Below, piece after piece: positions 8,270 to 17,379 of a DNA stretch of 64,000 nt. This stretch comes from Methylocystis sp. KS32. GTDB lineage: Bacteria > Pseudomonadota > Alphaproteobacteria > Rhizobiales > Beijerinckiaceae. The stretch spans positions 744,001 through 808,000 of the forward strand of contig PHSQ01000001.1 of NCBI GenBank assembly GCA_002862095.1. Direction: 5' to 3'. Position numbers and translations under genes: made by a program. The stretch's first letter is position 1. Each line of letters opens with the position of its first letter. The notes beneath the pieces were generated by a model. The model was not told the DNA's origin. It did no database searches and saw only the letters and a program-made list of their open reading frames with translations.

Positions 8270-8998
8270 TCAGCGGTTGGCGGCGTCATAGGTTTTCCCG
8301 CCTCCGGTGAAGCCCGCGAGCAACACCGCCATCACCCCGGTGACGAATATGCCGTCGAAGGTGCCGGCGCCGCCGATGGAAAGCACGGGGGCTCCGATAC
8401 CCTCGAGTTTGTCGAGATTGAGCAAATCCGCGCCGATCAGAACGCCGAGGCTGCCGCCCGCGTAAGCGAGTGGGGCGGCGTCGCGCCAGGAGATGATGGC
8501 CGAAATCAGAGCGGCGGCCACGGGTGCGACAAAGATCGGAAGGCCAATGCCGAGCCCGCGGACGGGTTGCGCCAAGGCGTGACAGATAGCGGCGATGCAG
8601 ACGGTTGCGATCAGCCCCTTTCCCCACAAACGGTTTTTAGAAAGAAGATAGATGGAGAGCAGTGTCGGGATAAGGGCGCCGCCGACGTTAACGGCGAGAA
8701 TCACCTCGGGCGCGTCCACGATTTGGGGCACGAGGTAATGCATTCCATAATAGGTGACCTCGCGTTCGGTCGCCATCGGCTCCGCGCCGAGCGTCGCTAT
8801 GGGAATGTTCACATAGCTGCCAAGAAGCGAGGCGAAGAGCAGAAAGAAGGCTGTCCCGGAGCTGACGCCAAGCTGCATATAGGCGTAACGCAAGATCCGG
8901 ATCTGCACCAAAAACAGCAATATGACGAGAAGGCCGGCCAGAAAGGCAAAAAATTGAGGCGCTATCGGCAGGTATTGGGCATGGCCGAAATGCTGCAT
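8270..8998 (-). CDS. DUF1614 family membrane protein
   Basis: A 242-aa protein with about seven hydrophobic segments. Characteristic stretches are the loop LGSYVNIPIATL, VNVGGALIPTLLS and the glycine-rich C-terminal region SIGGAGTFDGIFVTG, typical of DUF1614 proteins. Its biochemical role is unknown. The start has a good ribosome-binding site (GGAG, 8 bp upstream). The gene follows the kdp operon on the same strand, 34 bp after kdpE, so read-through transcription and a link to ion homeostasis are possible but unproven. Confidence 0.75.
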   Translation of the reverse strand: MQHFGHAQYLPIAPQFFAFLAGLLVILLFLVQIRILRYAYMQLGVSSGTAFFLLFASLLGSYVNIPIATLGAEPMATEREVTYYGMHYLVPQIVDAPEVILAVNVGGALIPTLLSIYLLSKNRLWGKGLIATVCIAAICHALAQPVRGLGIGLPIFVAPVAAALISAIISWRDAAPLAYAGGSLGVLIGADLLNLDKLEGIGAPVLSIGGAGTFDGIFVTGVMAVLLAGFTGGGKTYDAANR

Positions 8999-9031
8999 CT
9001 TGTTTCTCCACCCCGATGAGGGCTTTCAACC

Positions 9032-9724
9032 TCAGGCCGACGCCTCGGCGAAACGATATCCCGCGCCAAGCTCGGTCAGTATGAGCCGGGGATTTGCCGG
9101 ATCGTCCTCGATCTTGGCCCGCAACTGGCCGATGAAAACGCGCAAATATTGCGAATCGTCGCTGTGCGCCGGCCCCCAAACCGCCGTCAGCAATTGCCGA
9201 TGCGTGAGCAGGCGCCCTTCGCCGCGGGCGAGATGCGCCAGAAGATCATATTCCTTCGGGGTTAGTTTCACTGGAGCGCCGGCCTTCGTGACTATTCGGC
9301 GGGCAAGGTCGATCGCAAGATCGCCGTGTTCGATGCGGTCGACCTTGCCGCCGTCACGCAAGGCATGCCGCAACGCAGCGCGCAGCCTCGCCATGAGTTC
9401 GCCGATCGCGAACGGCTTTTCGACGTAATCGACTGCTCCGGCGTCCAACGCCGTGATTTTCTCGGCTTCCCGGTCCCGCGCCGAGAGCACGACGATAGGG
9501 GTTTTGGAGAAAACGCCGGCCTGGTTGATGACGTCCTTGCCGTCCATGTCGGGTAGGCCAAGATCGAGCAAGACGACGTCCGGCGCGCGAGCGGCGATCG
9601 CGCGGAGCGCCTCCCTTCCCGTCTCGGCCGATAAAACATCATAGCCGCACGCGGTCAGGGCGGGGCGCAGACAGCGGAGAATCTCCGCTTCGTCATCGAC
9701 GACGAGAACTCTTTCCCCGCTCAT
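9032..9724 (-). CDS. kdpE: KdpE response regulator of potassium transport
   Basis: An OmpR/PhoB-type regulator of 230 aa. The receiver domain (about 1-115) shows VVDDE acidic residues, the phosphoacceptor in LLDLGLPDMDG and VDYVEKPF. The C-terminal winged helix (about 130-228) contains LTPKEYDLLAHLA and SQYLRVFIGQLRAKIE. KdpE activates the kdp operon when phosphorylated by KdpD under potassium limitation or osmotic stress. Its ATG overlaps the kdpD stop (ATGA), so the two-component pair is translationally coupled and sits at the 3' end of the structural operon. Confidence 0.95.
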   Translation of the reverse strand: MSGERVLVVDDEAEILRCLRPALTACGYDVLSAETGREALRAIAARAPDVVLLDLGLPDMDGKDVINQAGVFSKTPIVVLSARDREAEKITALDAGAVDYVEKPFAIGELMARLRAALRHALRDGGKVDRIEHGDLAIDLARRIVTKAGAPVKLTPKEYDLLAHLARGEGRLLTHRQLLTAVWGPAHSDDSQYLRVFIGQLRAKIEDDPANPRLILTELGAGYRFAEASA

Positions 9725-12432
9725 CGCTCCTCTCCTCGGGTTTCGGCTGCGGGAAAGCGCAAAATCATACGCGTGCCCCGTCTACGCAGGGCCGGGCTTT
9801 GCGCCGATATGGTTCCGCCCATTGCTTCCACCAGCCCGCGACAAATGGAAAGCCCGAGCCCTGTTCCGGCCTTGCGGCCGTCCGGGCGCCCACCACGATA
9901 GAATTTTTCGAAAATGCGTTCGAGATCGCTCGGCTTTATGCCCGGTCCCTCGTCCGTGACCGTCACCACGAGGTCTCCACCTTCCTGTCGCGCATGAACG
10001 CTCACGGCCGCTCCGCCGCCATACTTATGAGCGTTGTCGAGAAGGTTGAAAAGCACCTGCTGAAGCAAATTCGCATCGGCGCGAATGAAGGGCAAACTGG
10101 GGGCGACGCTGACAATCACCTTCCCATCGGGGAAGACTTTGCGAATCCGCTGGGTGGCCGCGCGAATAGCGTCGCCGACGTCCACCCAGTCGCGTCGCGT
10201 CTCCAGCGCGCCCGCCTCGATGCGCGACATGTCCAGCAAATTTTTCACAAAACGCGAGAGCCTGCCGGATTCCTCCTCGATCGAAGCCAAGAGATCCTGA
10301 CGCTCGGAGCCGGACATCTTGTCGCCGAGCTCCCGCAGGCTCGTCACCGCGCCGGTGATCGACGCGAGCGGCGTGCGCAGATCGTGGGAAATCGACGACA
10401 GCAGAGTGGTGCGAAGCTTCTCATTTTCTTCGAGAGCAGCCGCGTGAATGGATTTGTCTATCAACTGGGCGCGGTCGATCGCGATCGCGGTCTGGTCGAG
10501 AATGGCCGATAGCGTCCGATCCTCCTGCGCGCTCAGCGGCTCATCCATCTTTTTCGGCTGCACGCCGCAAACGCCGACGACCCCGCGCGGGGTCGTTAAC
10601 GGACGAAACTGAAAGCGCACATTGGGCAAAGTTCCCGTTCGCCAGCCCGCGGCCTCGGCTTTTTCGAAGGCCCAGCGCGCCGCGCTCATTTCGCCGACTT
10701 CCAGCGCGTCGAGCGGAGGCCAGGCGGCGGCAAGGCGCAACTCGCCTTCCTGCGGCGCCAGGGCTACGACGCATTGAGCGCCCAGAGCCTTTTGGGCCTG
10801 GGCCGTCGCCACCCAGGCCACGTCGTCCAAAGTCGCGGCGCCCGAGACTTTTCGAGAGAACTCGAATAACGAGCGCGTCGCGTCGATCCGTTGCGTCAAT
10901 TGTATGGAATGTTCTCGCACGCGGCCGGCGAGCAGGCCGGTGATGACGGCGACGACGAGGAAAACCAAAAGAGCTAAGATTTCCTGCGGCTCCGAAATGG
11001 CGAAGTCGTAGTCGGGCTCGACGAAAAAGAAATCAAAAGCCAGAAACGACAGAAACGCGGCCATGATCGCGGCCCATAGCCCGAAGCGCAAGGCGCAGAA
11101 AATAACCGCGACGAGGAAAATCATCGACAGATTGGGTAAATGCAGCCAGTGGTCGAGGGCGGCGCCAAAACCCACCGCGACGGCGACCGAAGCCGTGGCG
11201 CCGGCGAATCCTCCCGCGAGCGACAGCGGCGAAGGAAGCCGTATCTTGCCTGGCGGCGGCGCGACTTCGTCGGTCACCACATGAACGGCGATGTCGCGCG
11301 AACGCCTGACAAGCTCCTGGGTAAGCGAGCGTCGGAAAAAGCGGGCCAAACGACCCGAACGCGAACGGCCAAGCACGATCTGGGTGAAATTTTCGCGGCG
11401 CGCGAAGCGCAATAAATCGCCGGCGAGATCATGAGCGGAAAGGCGCTCGGTCGACGCCCCCAGGCGTTCGGCGAGGCGCAAGGCGTCGTCCACCCGCTTC
11501 ACCCGTTCGGCGTCGGCCTCTTCCTGTCCCGGCCGCTCGACGAAAACCGCGGTCCATTCGGCGTTCAGCGCCGTCGCGAGACGCGCAGCCGCGCGCACGA
11601 CATTATCCGAGGCAAAATCCGCCCCGACACAGACCAGCAAGCGCTCGGCGGCGCCCCAGGGGCCTTCGATGGCGTGCTGACGCAAATAGTCGACCACCTG
11701 ATCGTCGACGCGCTCCGCGGTTCTGCGCAGCGCAAGTTCGCGCAGGGCGGTCAAATTGCCGGGCGTGAAAAAATTCCTGGCCGCCAGCCGCGCCGTTTGC
11801 GAAAAATAAACCTTGCCGTCATGCAGGCGCTGAAGCAACTCATCGGGCGTAATGTCGACGAGGATAACGTCGCAGGCCGAACTCAGCACCACGTCGGGCA
11901 CGGTTTCCCGCACTCTAACCCCGGTGATGCGCGCGACGACATCCGCGAGGCTTTCCAGGTGCTGGATATTCAGCGCGGTCCAGACGTCGACGCCCGCTTC
12001 GAGCAATTCCTCGATGTCCTGCCAGCGCTTGGGATGGCGGCTGTCCGGCGCGTTGCTGTGCGCGAGCTCGTCGACGACGATCAGCTTCGGCTTGCGCGCA
12101 AGCGCCGCGTCCATGTCGAATTCCTCGATGACGCGACCGCGATATTCCACTGCGCGACGGGGCATGATCTCCAGCCCCTCAAGCAGCGCCTGCGTCTCCT
12201 GACGACCATGCGTTTCGACAACGCCGATGACGACGTCGACGCCGTCTGCTTTCGCCGCGCGCGCGCGCTCAAGCATCGAATAAGTCTTGCCGACGCCGGG
12301 CGCCGCCCCCAGAAAAATGCATAGCTTCCCGCGCTTCTTTGCGCCCGCGACCGCGAGCAGGGCGTCGGGGTCGGGCCGGCGATCAAGGTTTCGTTCGAGC
12401 AGCGGCGGCAAATTGAAACCTATGCGCTCCAA
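9721..12432 (-). CDS. kdpD: KdpD potassium-sensing histidine kinase
   Basis: A 903-aa sensor with the standard KdpD order: an N-terminal KdpD domain with a Walker A motif (GAAPGVGKTYSML) and VDELAHSNAPDSRHPKRWQD, a Usp-like domain (about 250-370), a four-helix DUF4118 membrane domain (about 400-510), a GAF domain, HisKA with SHDLRTPLASITGA, and a HATPase with NLLDNAHKYG and GTGLGLSICRGLVEA. The open frame begins with a TTG one base after the kdpC stop. No in-frame ATG precedes the Walker A motif, so a TTG start and coupling to kdpC are likely. Confidence 0.95.
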   Translation of the reverse strand: MERIGFNLPPLLERNLDRRPDPDALLAVAGAKKRGKLCIFLGAAPGVGKTYSMLERARAAKADGVDVVIGVVETHGRQETQALLEGLEIMPRRAVEYRGRVIEEFDMDAALARKPKLIVVDELAHSNAPDSRHPKRWQDIEELLEAGVDVWTALNIQHLESLADVVARITGVRVRETVPDVVLSSACDVILVDITPDELLQRLHDGKVYFSQTARLAARNFFTPGNLTALRELALRRTAERVDDQVVDYLRQHAIEGPWGAAERLLVCVGADFASDNVVRAAARLATALNAEWTAVFVERPGQEEADAERVKRVDDALRLAERLGASTERLSAHDLAGDLLRFARRENFTQIVLGRSRSGRLARFFRRSLTQELVRRSRDIAVHVVTDEVAPPPGKIRLPSPLSLAGGFAGATASVAVAVGFGAALDHWLHLPNLSMIFLVAVIFCALRFGLWAAIMAAFLSFLAFDFFFVEPDYDFAISEPQEILALLVFLVVAVITGLLAGRVREHSIQLTQRIDATRSLFEFSRKVSGAATLDDVAWVATAQAQKALGAQCVVALAPQEGELRLAAAWPPLDALEVGEMSAARWAFEKAEAAGWRTGTLPNVRFQFRPLTTPRGVVGVCGVQPKKMDEPLSAQEDRTLSAILDQTAIAIDRAQLIDKSIHAAALEENEKLRTTLLSSISHDLRTPLASITGAVTSLRELGDKMSGSERQDLLASIEEESGRLSRFVKNLLDMSRIEAGALETRRDWVDVGDAIRAATQRIRKVFPDGKVIVSVAPSLPFIRADANLLQQVLFNLLDNAHKYGGGAAVSVHARQEGGDLVVTVTDEGPGIKPSDLERIFEKFYRGGRPDGRKAGTGLGLSICRGLVEAMGGTISAQSPALRRRGTRMILRFPAAETRGEER

Positions 12433-12433
12433 G

Positions 12434-13033
12434 CTATTTCAGCGCGTCCAGCGCCAGATTCAGCAATAGCACATTTATGCGAGGCTCGCCGAAGACACCG
12501 AGGACCCGCCCCTCGATGCGCGCGTCCACCAGCGCCCGCACCCGCCCTTCGTCGAGGTTGCGCGCCCTGGCGACGCTTTCGACCTGCGCCTGCGCATATT
12601 GCGGAGAAATATGAGGATCGAGGCCGGATGCCGAAGTCGTGGCGGCGTCGGCGGCCACGATGTCAATTCGTCCCGCGGCGAACTCCGACTCTATCGTCGC
12701 ATTGACGCGCTCTATGAGCTTTTTCGAGGTCGGCCCAAGATTCGAGCCGGCGGACGCCGCCGCGTTATAGGGCGAGTCCACGGTTTTGGAAGGATCGGAT
12801 GGATCCGGCGCGCTGGTCGCGGAAGGCCGACCATGAAAATATTTGTCGCTCGCGAAATTCTGCCCGATCAGCGCCGAACCAACGACGCGGCCGTCGCGCT
12901 CGACGAGGCTTCCATTGGCTTCTTTCGGAAAAACGAGCTGCGCGAGGCCGGTGATCGCGAGCGGATAGGCGAGGCCCGTCAACGCGCTCAAGAGAACCAG
13001 CAAGACAAAGGCGGGCCTAAGTTGGCTGAACAT
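12434..13033 (-). CDS. kdpC: KdpC subunit of the K+-transporting P-type ATPase
   Basis: A 199-aa protein with one N-terminal membrane helix (about 5-30) and a hydrophilic remainder, as in KdpC. Family stretches include GSALIGQNF, YFHGRPSAT, YNAAASAGSNLGPT and ASGLDPHISPQYA. KdpC stabilises the KdpFABC complex at the cytoplasmic membrane and raises ATP affinity. It starts 12 bp after the kdpB stop in the typical A-B-C order. Confidence 0.95.
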   Translation of the reverse strand: MFSQLRPAFVLLVLLSALTGLAYPLAITGLAQLVFPKEANGSLVERDGRVVGSALIGQNFASDKYFHGRPSATSAPDPSDPSKTVDSPYNAAASAGSNLGPTSKKLIERVNATIESEFAAGRIDIVAADAATTSASGLDPHISPQYAQAQVESVARARNLDEGRVRALVDARIEGRVLGVFGEPRINVLLLNLALDALK

Positions 13034-13045
13034 TTTCTTCGTCCT

Positions 13046-15136
13046 TCAGGCGAGATGAAGCGCTCGAACAGCAAGGTCGATGAGCTTGATGCCGACAAAT
13101 GGCGCCATCAGGCCCCCGACCCCGTAAATGAAGAGATTGCGCTGCAGCAAGGCCGCCGCGCCGACCGGCCGGTAGCGCACTCCGCGCAGCGCCAGCGGAA
13201 TGAGGGCGACGATGATGAGGGCGTTGAAAATCACCGCCGAAAGAATCGCCGATTGGGAGGAGGCGAGCCGCATGACGTTCATCGCGTCGAGTTCGGGATA
13301 GGCGGCGACGAATAACGCGGGGATGATCGCGAAATATTTTGCAACGTCATTGGCGATCGAAAATGTCGTCAAGGCGCCGCGCGTCATGAGCAGTTGCTTT
13401 CCGATCGCCACGATTTCGATCAGCTTGGTAGGATCGGAGTCGAGATCGACCATGTTTCCGGCTTCGCGCGCCGCTTGCGTTCCCGTCTGCATGGCGACGC
13501 CGACGTCGGCCTGAGCCAGAGCGGGGGCGTCGTTGGAGCCGTCTCCGCACATCGCGATCAGGCGCCCGCCCTGCTGCTCCTTGCGGATATAGGCGAGCTT
13601 ATCCTCGGGCGTCGCCTGGGCGATGAAATCGTCCACCCCGGCCTCGCCAGCGATCGCGGCCGCGGTGATCGGATTGTCGCCCGTCACCATGACGGTTTTG
13701 ATGCCCATCGCGCGCAGGGCGGCGAAACGCTCTTTTATCCCTGGCTTCACGATGTCCTTGAGATACACGACGCCAAGCAGCCGGTCGTTTTCAGCGACGG
13801 CGAGTGGCGTGCCGCCGGACCTGGAAATTCGCTCGACGGCGCCACGAAAATCATAAGGGATTTTCGCTCCCGCTCCACCAATTCGCGCAATAACGGCGTC
13901 CACCGCGCCCTTGCGCAGCGCGCGTCCGTCGATATCGAGGCCGGAAATGCGCGTCTGGGCCGAAAACGGCACGACCGTCATTGCCGCGTTCGCGCTCCCG
14001 ACGACGCCGCCAGCCGCTTGAAGCGCGGGGGCGCGAATGTCGTAACGCATCTGCGCGAGGGCGACGATCGAACGCCCTTCCGGCGTTTCGTCGCCCAGGG
14101 ACGCCAGCGAAACGGCTTCGGCGAGTTCGCGTTCGACCACGTCGCCGACGGGAATAAATTCGTCGGCCATGCGGTTGCCGAAAGTGATGGTGCCGGTCTT
14201 GTCGAGCAGAAGCGTATCCACGTCGCCGGCCGCCTCCACGGCGCGGCCGGAGGTTGCGATGACGTTGAAGCGGATCAGTCGGTCCATGCCGGCGATGCCA
14301 ATGGCCGAAAGCAGGCCGCCGATCGTCGTCGGAATGAGGCAAACAAGCAATGCGATCAGGACGCTGACGGAGAGCGTCGCGCCCGAATAAGCGGCGAGCG
14401 GCCAAAGCGTAACGCAGACGATGAGGAAAATGATGGTGAGGCCAGAAAGCAGGATCGACAAGGCCAGCTCGTTGGGCGTCTTTTGCCGTTGCGCGCCTTC
14501 CACCAGCGCGATCATGCGGTCGATGAAGGTTGAGCCCGGCTCGGCGGTCACCCGGACCTTGATCCAGTCGGAAAGGACGGTAGTGCCCCCCGTGACCGCC
14601 GAACGGTCGCCGCCCGATTCGCGAATGACTGGCGCGGACTCGCCGGTGATGGCGGATTCATTGACCGAGGCGACGCCCTCGACGATGTCGCCGTCGCAGG
14701 GGATGATGTCGCCCGCTTCCACAAGCACGACGTCGCCGATCTTGAGGTCGATCGCCGAAACGCCCTGAATGACATGCTTCATGTCGCTTTTGCCCAGGGG
14801 ATCGATGAGGCGCTTGGCGAGGGTCTCGGTGCGGGTGCGCCGCAGCGCGTCCGCCTGCGCCTTGCCGCGCCCCTCGGCCACCGCCTCCGCAAAATTGGCG
14901 AAAAGCACGGTGAACCAGAGCCACGCCGCGATCTGCCCGGTGAAGCCGGCCGCGCCGGTGTGGCCGAGCGCGTCGCGGATAAAAAAGCCGGTGACGACGA
15001 CGGAAACAACCTCGGTGACGAAGATCACCGGATTCTTGGCCAGACGCCGCGGGTCCAGCTTGATGAAGGCGTCGCGCGCGGCGCCCTTGAGGATCGGCCA
15101 ATCCATCAGGCCGGCGGCGGGGTGTTGTTTGGACAT
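13046..15136 (-). CDS. kdpB: KdpB ATP-hydrolysing subunit of the K+-transporting ATPase
   Basis: A 696-aa P-type ATPase (P1A). Visible motifs are the actuator-domain [10 protein letters not shown], the phosphorylation site [34 protein letters not shown] and the hinge [21 protein letters not shown]. KdpB hydrolyses ATP to drive K+ uptake together with the KdpA channel-like subunit. Length and motif spacing are normal. It starts 13 bp after the kdpA stop. Confidence 0.97.
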   Translation of the reverse strand: MSKQHPAAGLMDWPILKGAARDAFIKLDPRRLAKNPVIFVTEVVSVVVTGFFIRDALGHTGAAGFTGQIAAWLWFTVLFANFAEAVAEGRGKAQADALRRTRTETLAKRLIDPLGKSDMKHVIQGVSAIDLKIGDVVLVEAGDIIPCDGDIVEGVASVNESAITGESAPVIRESGGDRSAVTGGTTVLSDWIKVRVTAEPGSTFIDRMIALVEGAQRQKTPNELALSILLSGLTIIFLIVCVTLWPLAAYSGATLSVSVLIALLVCLIPTTIGGLLSAIGIAGMDRLIRFNVIATSGRAVEAAGDVDTLLLDKTGTITFGNRMADEFIPVGDVVERELAEAVSLASLGDETPEGRSIVALAQMRYDIRAPALQAAGGVVGSANAAMTVVPFSAQTRISGLDIDGRALRKGAVDAVIARIGGAGAKIPYDFRGAVERISRSGGTPLAVAENDRLLGVVYLKDIVKPGIKERFAALRAMGIKTVMVTGDNPITAAAIAGEAGVDDFIAQATPEDKLAYIRKEQQGGRLIAMCGDGSNDAPALAQADVGVAMQTGTQAAREAGNMVDLDSDPTKLIEIVAIGKQLLMTRGALTTFSIANDVAKYFAIIPALFVAAYPELDAMNVMRLASSQSAILSAVIFNALIIVALIPLALRGVRYRPVGAAALLQRNLFIYGVGGLMAPFVGIKLIDLAVRALHLA

Positions 15137-15149
15137 TGAGCCCTCTCCC

Positions 15150-16859
15150 TCAGAAAGTCTTTCCGGCCTGCATCAAGAAATGCTCGACGACCGGCCCAAG
15201 GGCCAGCGCCGGGAAATATTGCAGCAGATAGAGAACGACGATCACGCCGAGCAGCAAACCGACGAACAAGAGGCCATGGGTTGGGAAAGTGCCGCTTGAC
15301 GCCGAAATCTTTTTCTTTCCGGCGAAGGAGCCTGCAAGCGCCAGCACCGGGACGACATAGGCGAACCGCCCGAGAAACATCGCCACGCCCAATGTCGCGT
15401 TGAACCACTGGGTATTGCCGTTTAGTCCCGCGAAAGCCGAGCCGTTGTTCGCGGTCGTCGACGCGAAAGCGTAGATGATCTCCGACAATCCGTGCGGACC
15501 AGCGTTTCCAAGACTGTCGAGCCCGGTTTTGAGCATCAGAGAGGCGGCGGAAAATCCGAGAACCGTCAGCGGATAGACGAGTATCGCCAGCATGGCGAGC
15601 TTCATTTCCCGCGCTTCGATTTTCTTGCCCAGATATTCCGGCGTGCGTCCGACCATCAGCCCCGCGACGAAAACGGCGATGACGACGAGAATAAGGGAGC
15701 CGTAGAGCCCCGCTCCCACGCCGCCCGGAGAAATGCAGCCGAGCAGCATATTGAAAAGGGGTACCAGTCCGCCGATGGGCGTGAAAGAGTCGTGCATCGC
15801 ATTGACCGCCCCGGTGCTTGTCCCTGTTGTGGCCGCCGCGAACAGAGCGGTCATGGCGACGCCGAAACGCATCTCCTTGCCTTCCATATTGCCCGGCGCG
15901 GGATCAACGCCGATTTCGGTCAGCAGCGGATTGCCGGCGGCCTCGGCCCAATAAGCGGCGAAAACGCCCGCCGCCAAAACGATGGACATCGCTATCGCGA
16001 TGGCGCGGCCCTGGCGCTGGTCGAGAACGGCGCGCCCGAACGCGAAGACGGTGGCGAAGGGGATGACGAGCAGCGCCCAGATTTCCAGAATATTGGACCA
16101 GGCGCTGGGATTCTCGAAAGGATGGGCGGAGTTTGCGTTGAAAAACCCGCCGCCGTTGGTCCCGAGTTGCTTGATCGCCTCCTGGCTGGCGACGGGGCCG
16201 ATGGAGATAATCTGCTTCGCGCCTTCGAGCGTCGAAGCATCGAGCGCGCCCTGAAGCGTTTGAGGAACGCCGAGGGCGACCAGAGCGAGCGAAACGGGCG
16301 CCGCCATGGGCAGCAGGAGATAAAGCGTCGCCCGCGTCATATCGACCCAGAAATTGCCCAGCGTTTTCGACTCCGCGCGCGAAAAGGCGCGGATCAGCGC
16401 GAAGGCCGTGGCGAGGCCGGTGGCGGCGGAAAGAAAATTATGCACCGTCAGGCCAAGCATCTGGGTGAGGTGACTCATCGTCGTCTCGCCACTGTAATTC
16501 TGCCAATTGGTGTTCGTGATGAAGCTCAGCGAAGTGTTGAAGGCGAGATCGGGCGCCACGCCGTCGAATCCTTGAGGATTCAGCGGCAGAACGTTCTGCA
16601 GGCGCTGCAAGACGTAGAGAGACAGAAAACCGGCGACGCCGAACGCCAGCATGGACATGGCGTAGGCGACCCAACTCTGCTCGCGGCCCTCCTCGACTCC
16701 CGCTAGGCGGTAGAAGGCTCTCTCGACCGGCCTTCCAATAGCGGACAAAAGCGTGCGCTCGCCTTCCATGACGCGAAAGACGTAGCCGCCAAGCGGCGCG
16801 GCGGTCGCAAAGACGAGCAGAAGCGTGACGGCTATTTGGATGACGCCCACAATCGACAT
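15150..16859 (-). CDS. kdpA: KdpA potassium-binding channel-like subunit
   Basis: A 569-aa protein with about ten membrane segments. The K+ selectivity filter regions are visible, notably [31 protein letters not shown] and ANNGSAF. KdpA binds and translocates K+ in the KdpFABC complex. It is preceded by two micro-ORFs, the first of which is kdpF. Confidence 0.97.
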   Translation of the reverse strand: MSIVGVIQIAVTLLLVFATAAPLGGYVFRVMEGERTLLSAIGRPVERAFYRLAGVEEGREQSWVAYAMSMLAFGVAGFLSLYVLQRLQNVLPLNPQGFDGVAPDLAFNTSLSFITNTNWQNYSGETTMSHLTQMLGLTVHNFLSAATGLATAFALIRAFSRAESKTLGNFWVDMTRATLYLLLPMAAPVSLALVALGVPQTLQGALDASTLEGAKQIISIGPVASQEAIKQLGTNGGGFFNANSAHPFENPSAWSNILEIWALLVIPFATVFAFGRAVLDQRQGRAIAIAMSIVLAAGVFAAYWAEAAGNPLLTEIGVDPAPGNMEGKEMRFGVAMTALFAAATTGTSTGAVNAMHDSFTPIGGLVPLFNMLLGCISPGGVGAGLYGSLILVVIAVFVAGLMVGRTPEYLGKKIEAREMKLAMLAILVYPLTVLGFSAASLMLKTGLDSLGNAGPHGLSEIIYAFASTTANNGSAFAGLNGNTQWFNATLGVAMFLGRFAYVVPVLALAGSFAGKKKISASSGTFPTHGLLFVGLLLGVIVVLYLLQYFPALALGPVVEHFLMQAGKTF

Positions 16860-16887
16860 TGAATACTCCCGCGGATGAGGCGCGACG

Positions 16888-16974
16888 CTAAAACTCTTCG
16901 GGGCGAAGAAGCGTGTAGAGGAGATAGGCGCAGAGCAGCGCCGCCACGATCAATCCTATTAATGGCTCGAGCAT
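16888..16974 (-). CDS. kdpF: KdpF, 28-residue membrane peptide
   Basis: This gene is easily missed because it encodes only 28 residues: [28 protein letters not shown]. One hydrophobic helix followed by LLRPE is the KdpF signature. KdpF is a lipid-like stabiliser of the Kdp complex. It lies 28 bp upstream of kdpA on the same strand, its normal place. Confidence 0.9.
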   Translation of the reverse strand: MLEPLIGLIVAALLCAYLLYTLLRPEEF

Positions 16975-16984
16975 TTGACCCACC

Positions 16985-17068
16985 TCAGAGACGCATCAGG
17001 CCGCGCGCATAGGCCGCGACGACGACGAAAAGCGCAAGGCCGAGCCCGACATACGCAAGATCAAGCAT
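16985..17068 (-). CDS. Second Kdp-linked membrane micropeptide, 27 residues
   Basis: Directly upstream of kdpF (10-bp gap) an ATG opens a 27-codon frame, MLDLAYVGLG, LALFVVVAAY, ARGLMRL, ending in TGA. It is a single predicted helix with a basic tail, much like KdpF but without the RPE motif. AGGGAT lies upstream of the ATG with suitable spacing. Comparable micro-ORFs ahead of kdpF occur, to my recollection, in other alphaproteobacteria. It may be an accessory Kdp subunit or a leader peptide. Confidence 0.6.
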   Translation of the reverse strand: MLDLAYVGLGLALFVVVAAYARGLMRL

Positions 17069-17182
17069 CGGGGATCCCTTCAATCTGTGGCCATGAAAAT
17101 GGCTAAACGCGCATCAAGGTTCTATAGGGAACACCAAAGACCGCATAAGGGATCCATAAAATCGCAAGCTTTGATGACCGTT

Positions 17183-17230
17183 GAAAAACACGACCAAGCG
17201 GGGCGCCGCGACCGGCGCCCCGCTTGGTCG
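17183..17230 (-). terminator. Strong hairpin, probable terminator on the minus strand
   Basis: A perfect 17-bp stem (CGACCAAGCGGGGCGCC pairing with GGCGCCCCGCTTGGTCG) at 17191-17230 with a 6-base loop. Read on the minus strand it is followed by GTGTTTTTC, a T-rich run, as expected for a rho-independent terminator. It would stop transcription coming from the aminotransferase gene before the kdp promoter region. Confidence 0.75.
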
Positions 17231-17261
17231 ATTTCCTTGCGTCCGGAAATATGGAGCGGCT

Positions 17262-17379
17262 TAGAGCGCTTATCGACCAGACGGATTCGTCTGGTCGATA
17301 AGAAATCGCTCCAGATTCAAAAAGCTGGAGCAAAATCTAATCGAAAAAGCCTATCAACCCTTTTCGGATTTTGCTCTAG
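17262..17379. repeat. Dispersed three-hairpin repeat, copy 1
   Basis: A ~118-bp element made of three consecutive inverted repeats: CGACCAGACGG/ATTCGTCTGGTCG, CTCCAGATTC...AAGCTGGAG, and AGCAAAATC...GATTTTGCT with an inner AAAAAGC/CCTTTTC stem. Nearly the same sequence occurs at 23192, 33576 and 54825. The right edge (CTAG) contains the stop codon of the neighbouring aminotransferase gene, so the element sits flush against, and supplies the end of, that gene. Confidence 0.85.

Noticed and set aside
7897..8289. A small His/Pro-rich minus-strand ORF downstream of the DUF1614 gene.
   Set aside because: No domain and no comparative support; kept only as a note in the intergenic entry.
8180..9019. 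A 279-codon plus-strand frame antisense to the DUF1614 gene.
   Set aside because: Highly polar, Asp/His/Gly-rich antisense composition; the opposite strand codes for a clear membrane protein with a ribosome-binding site.
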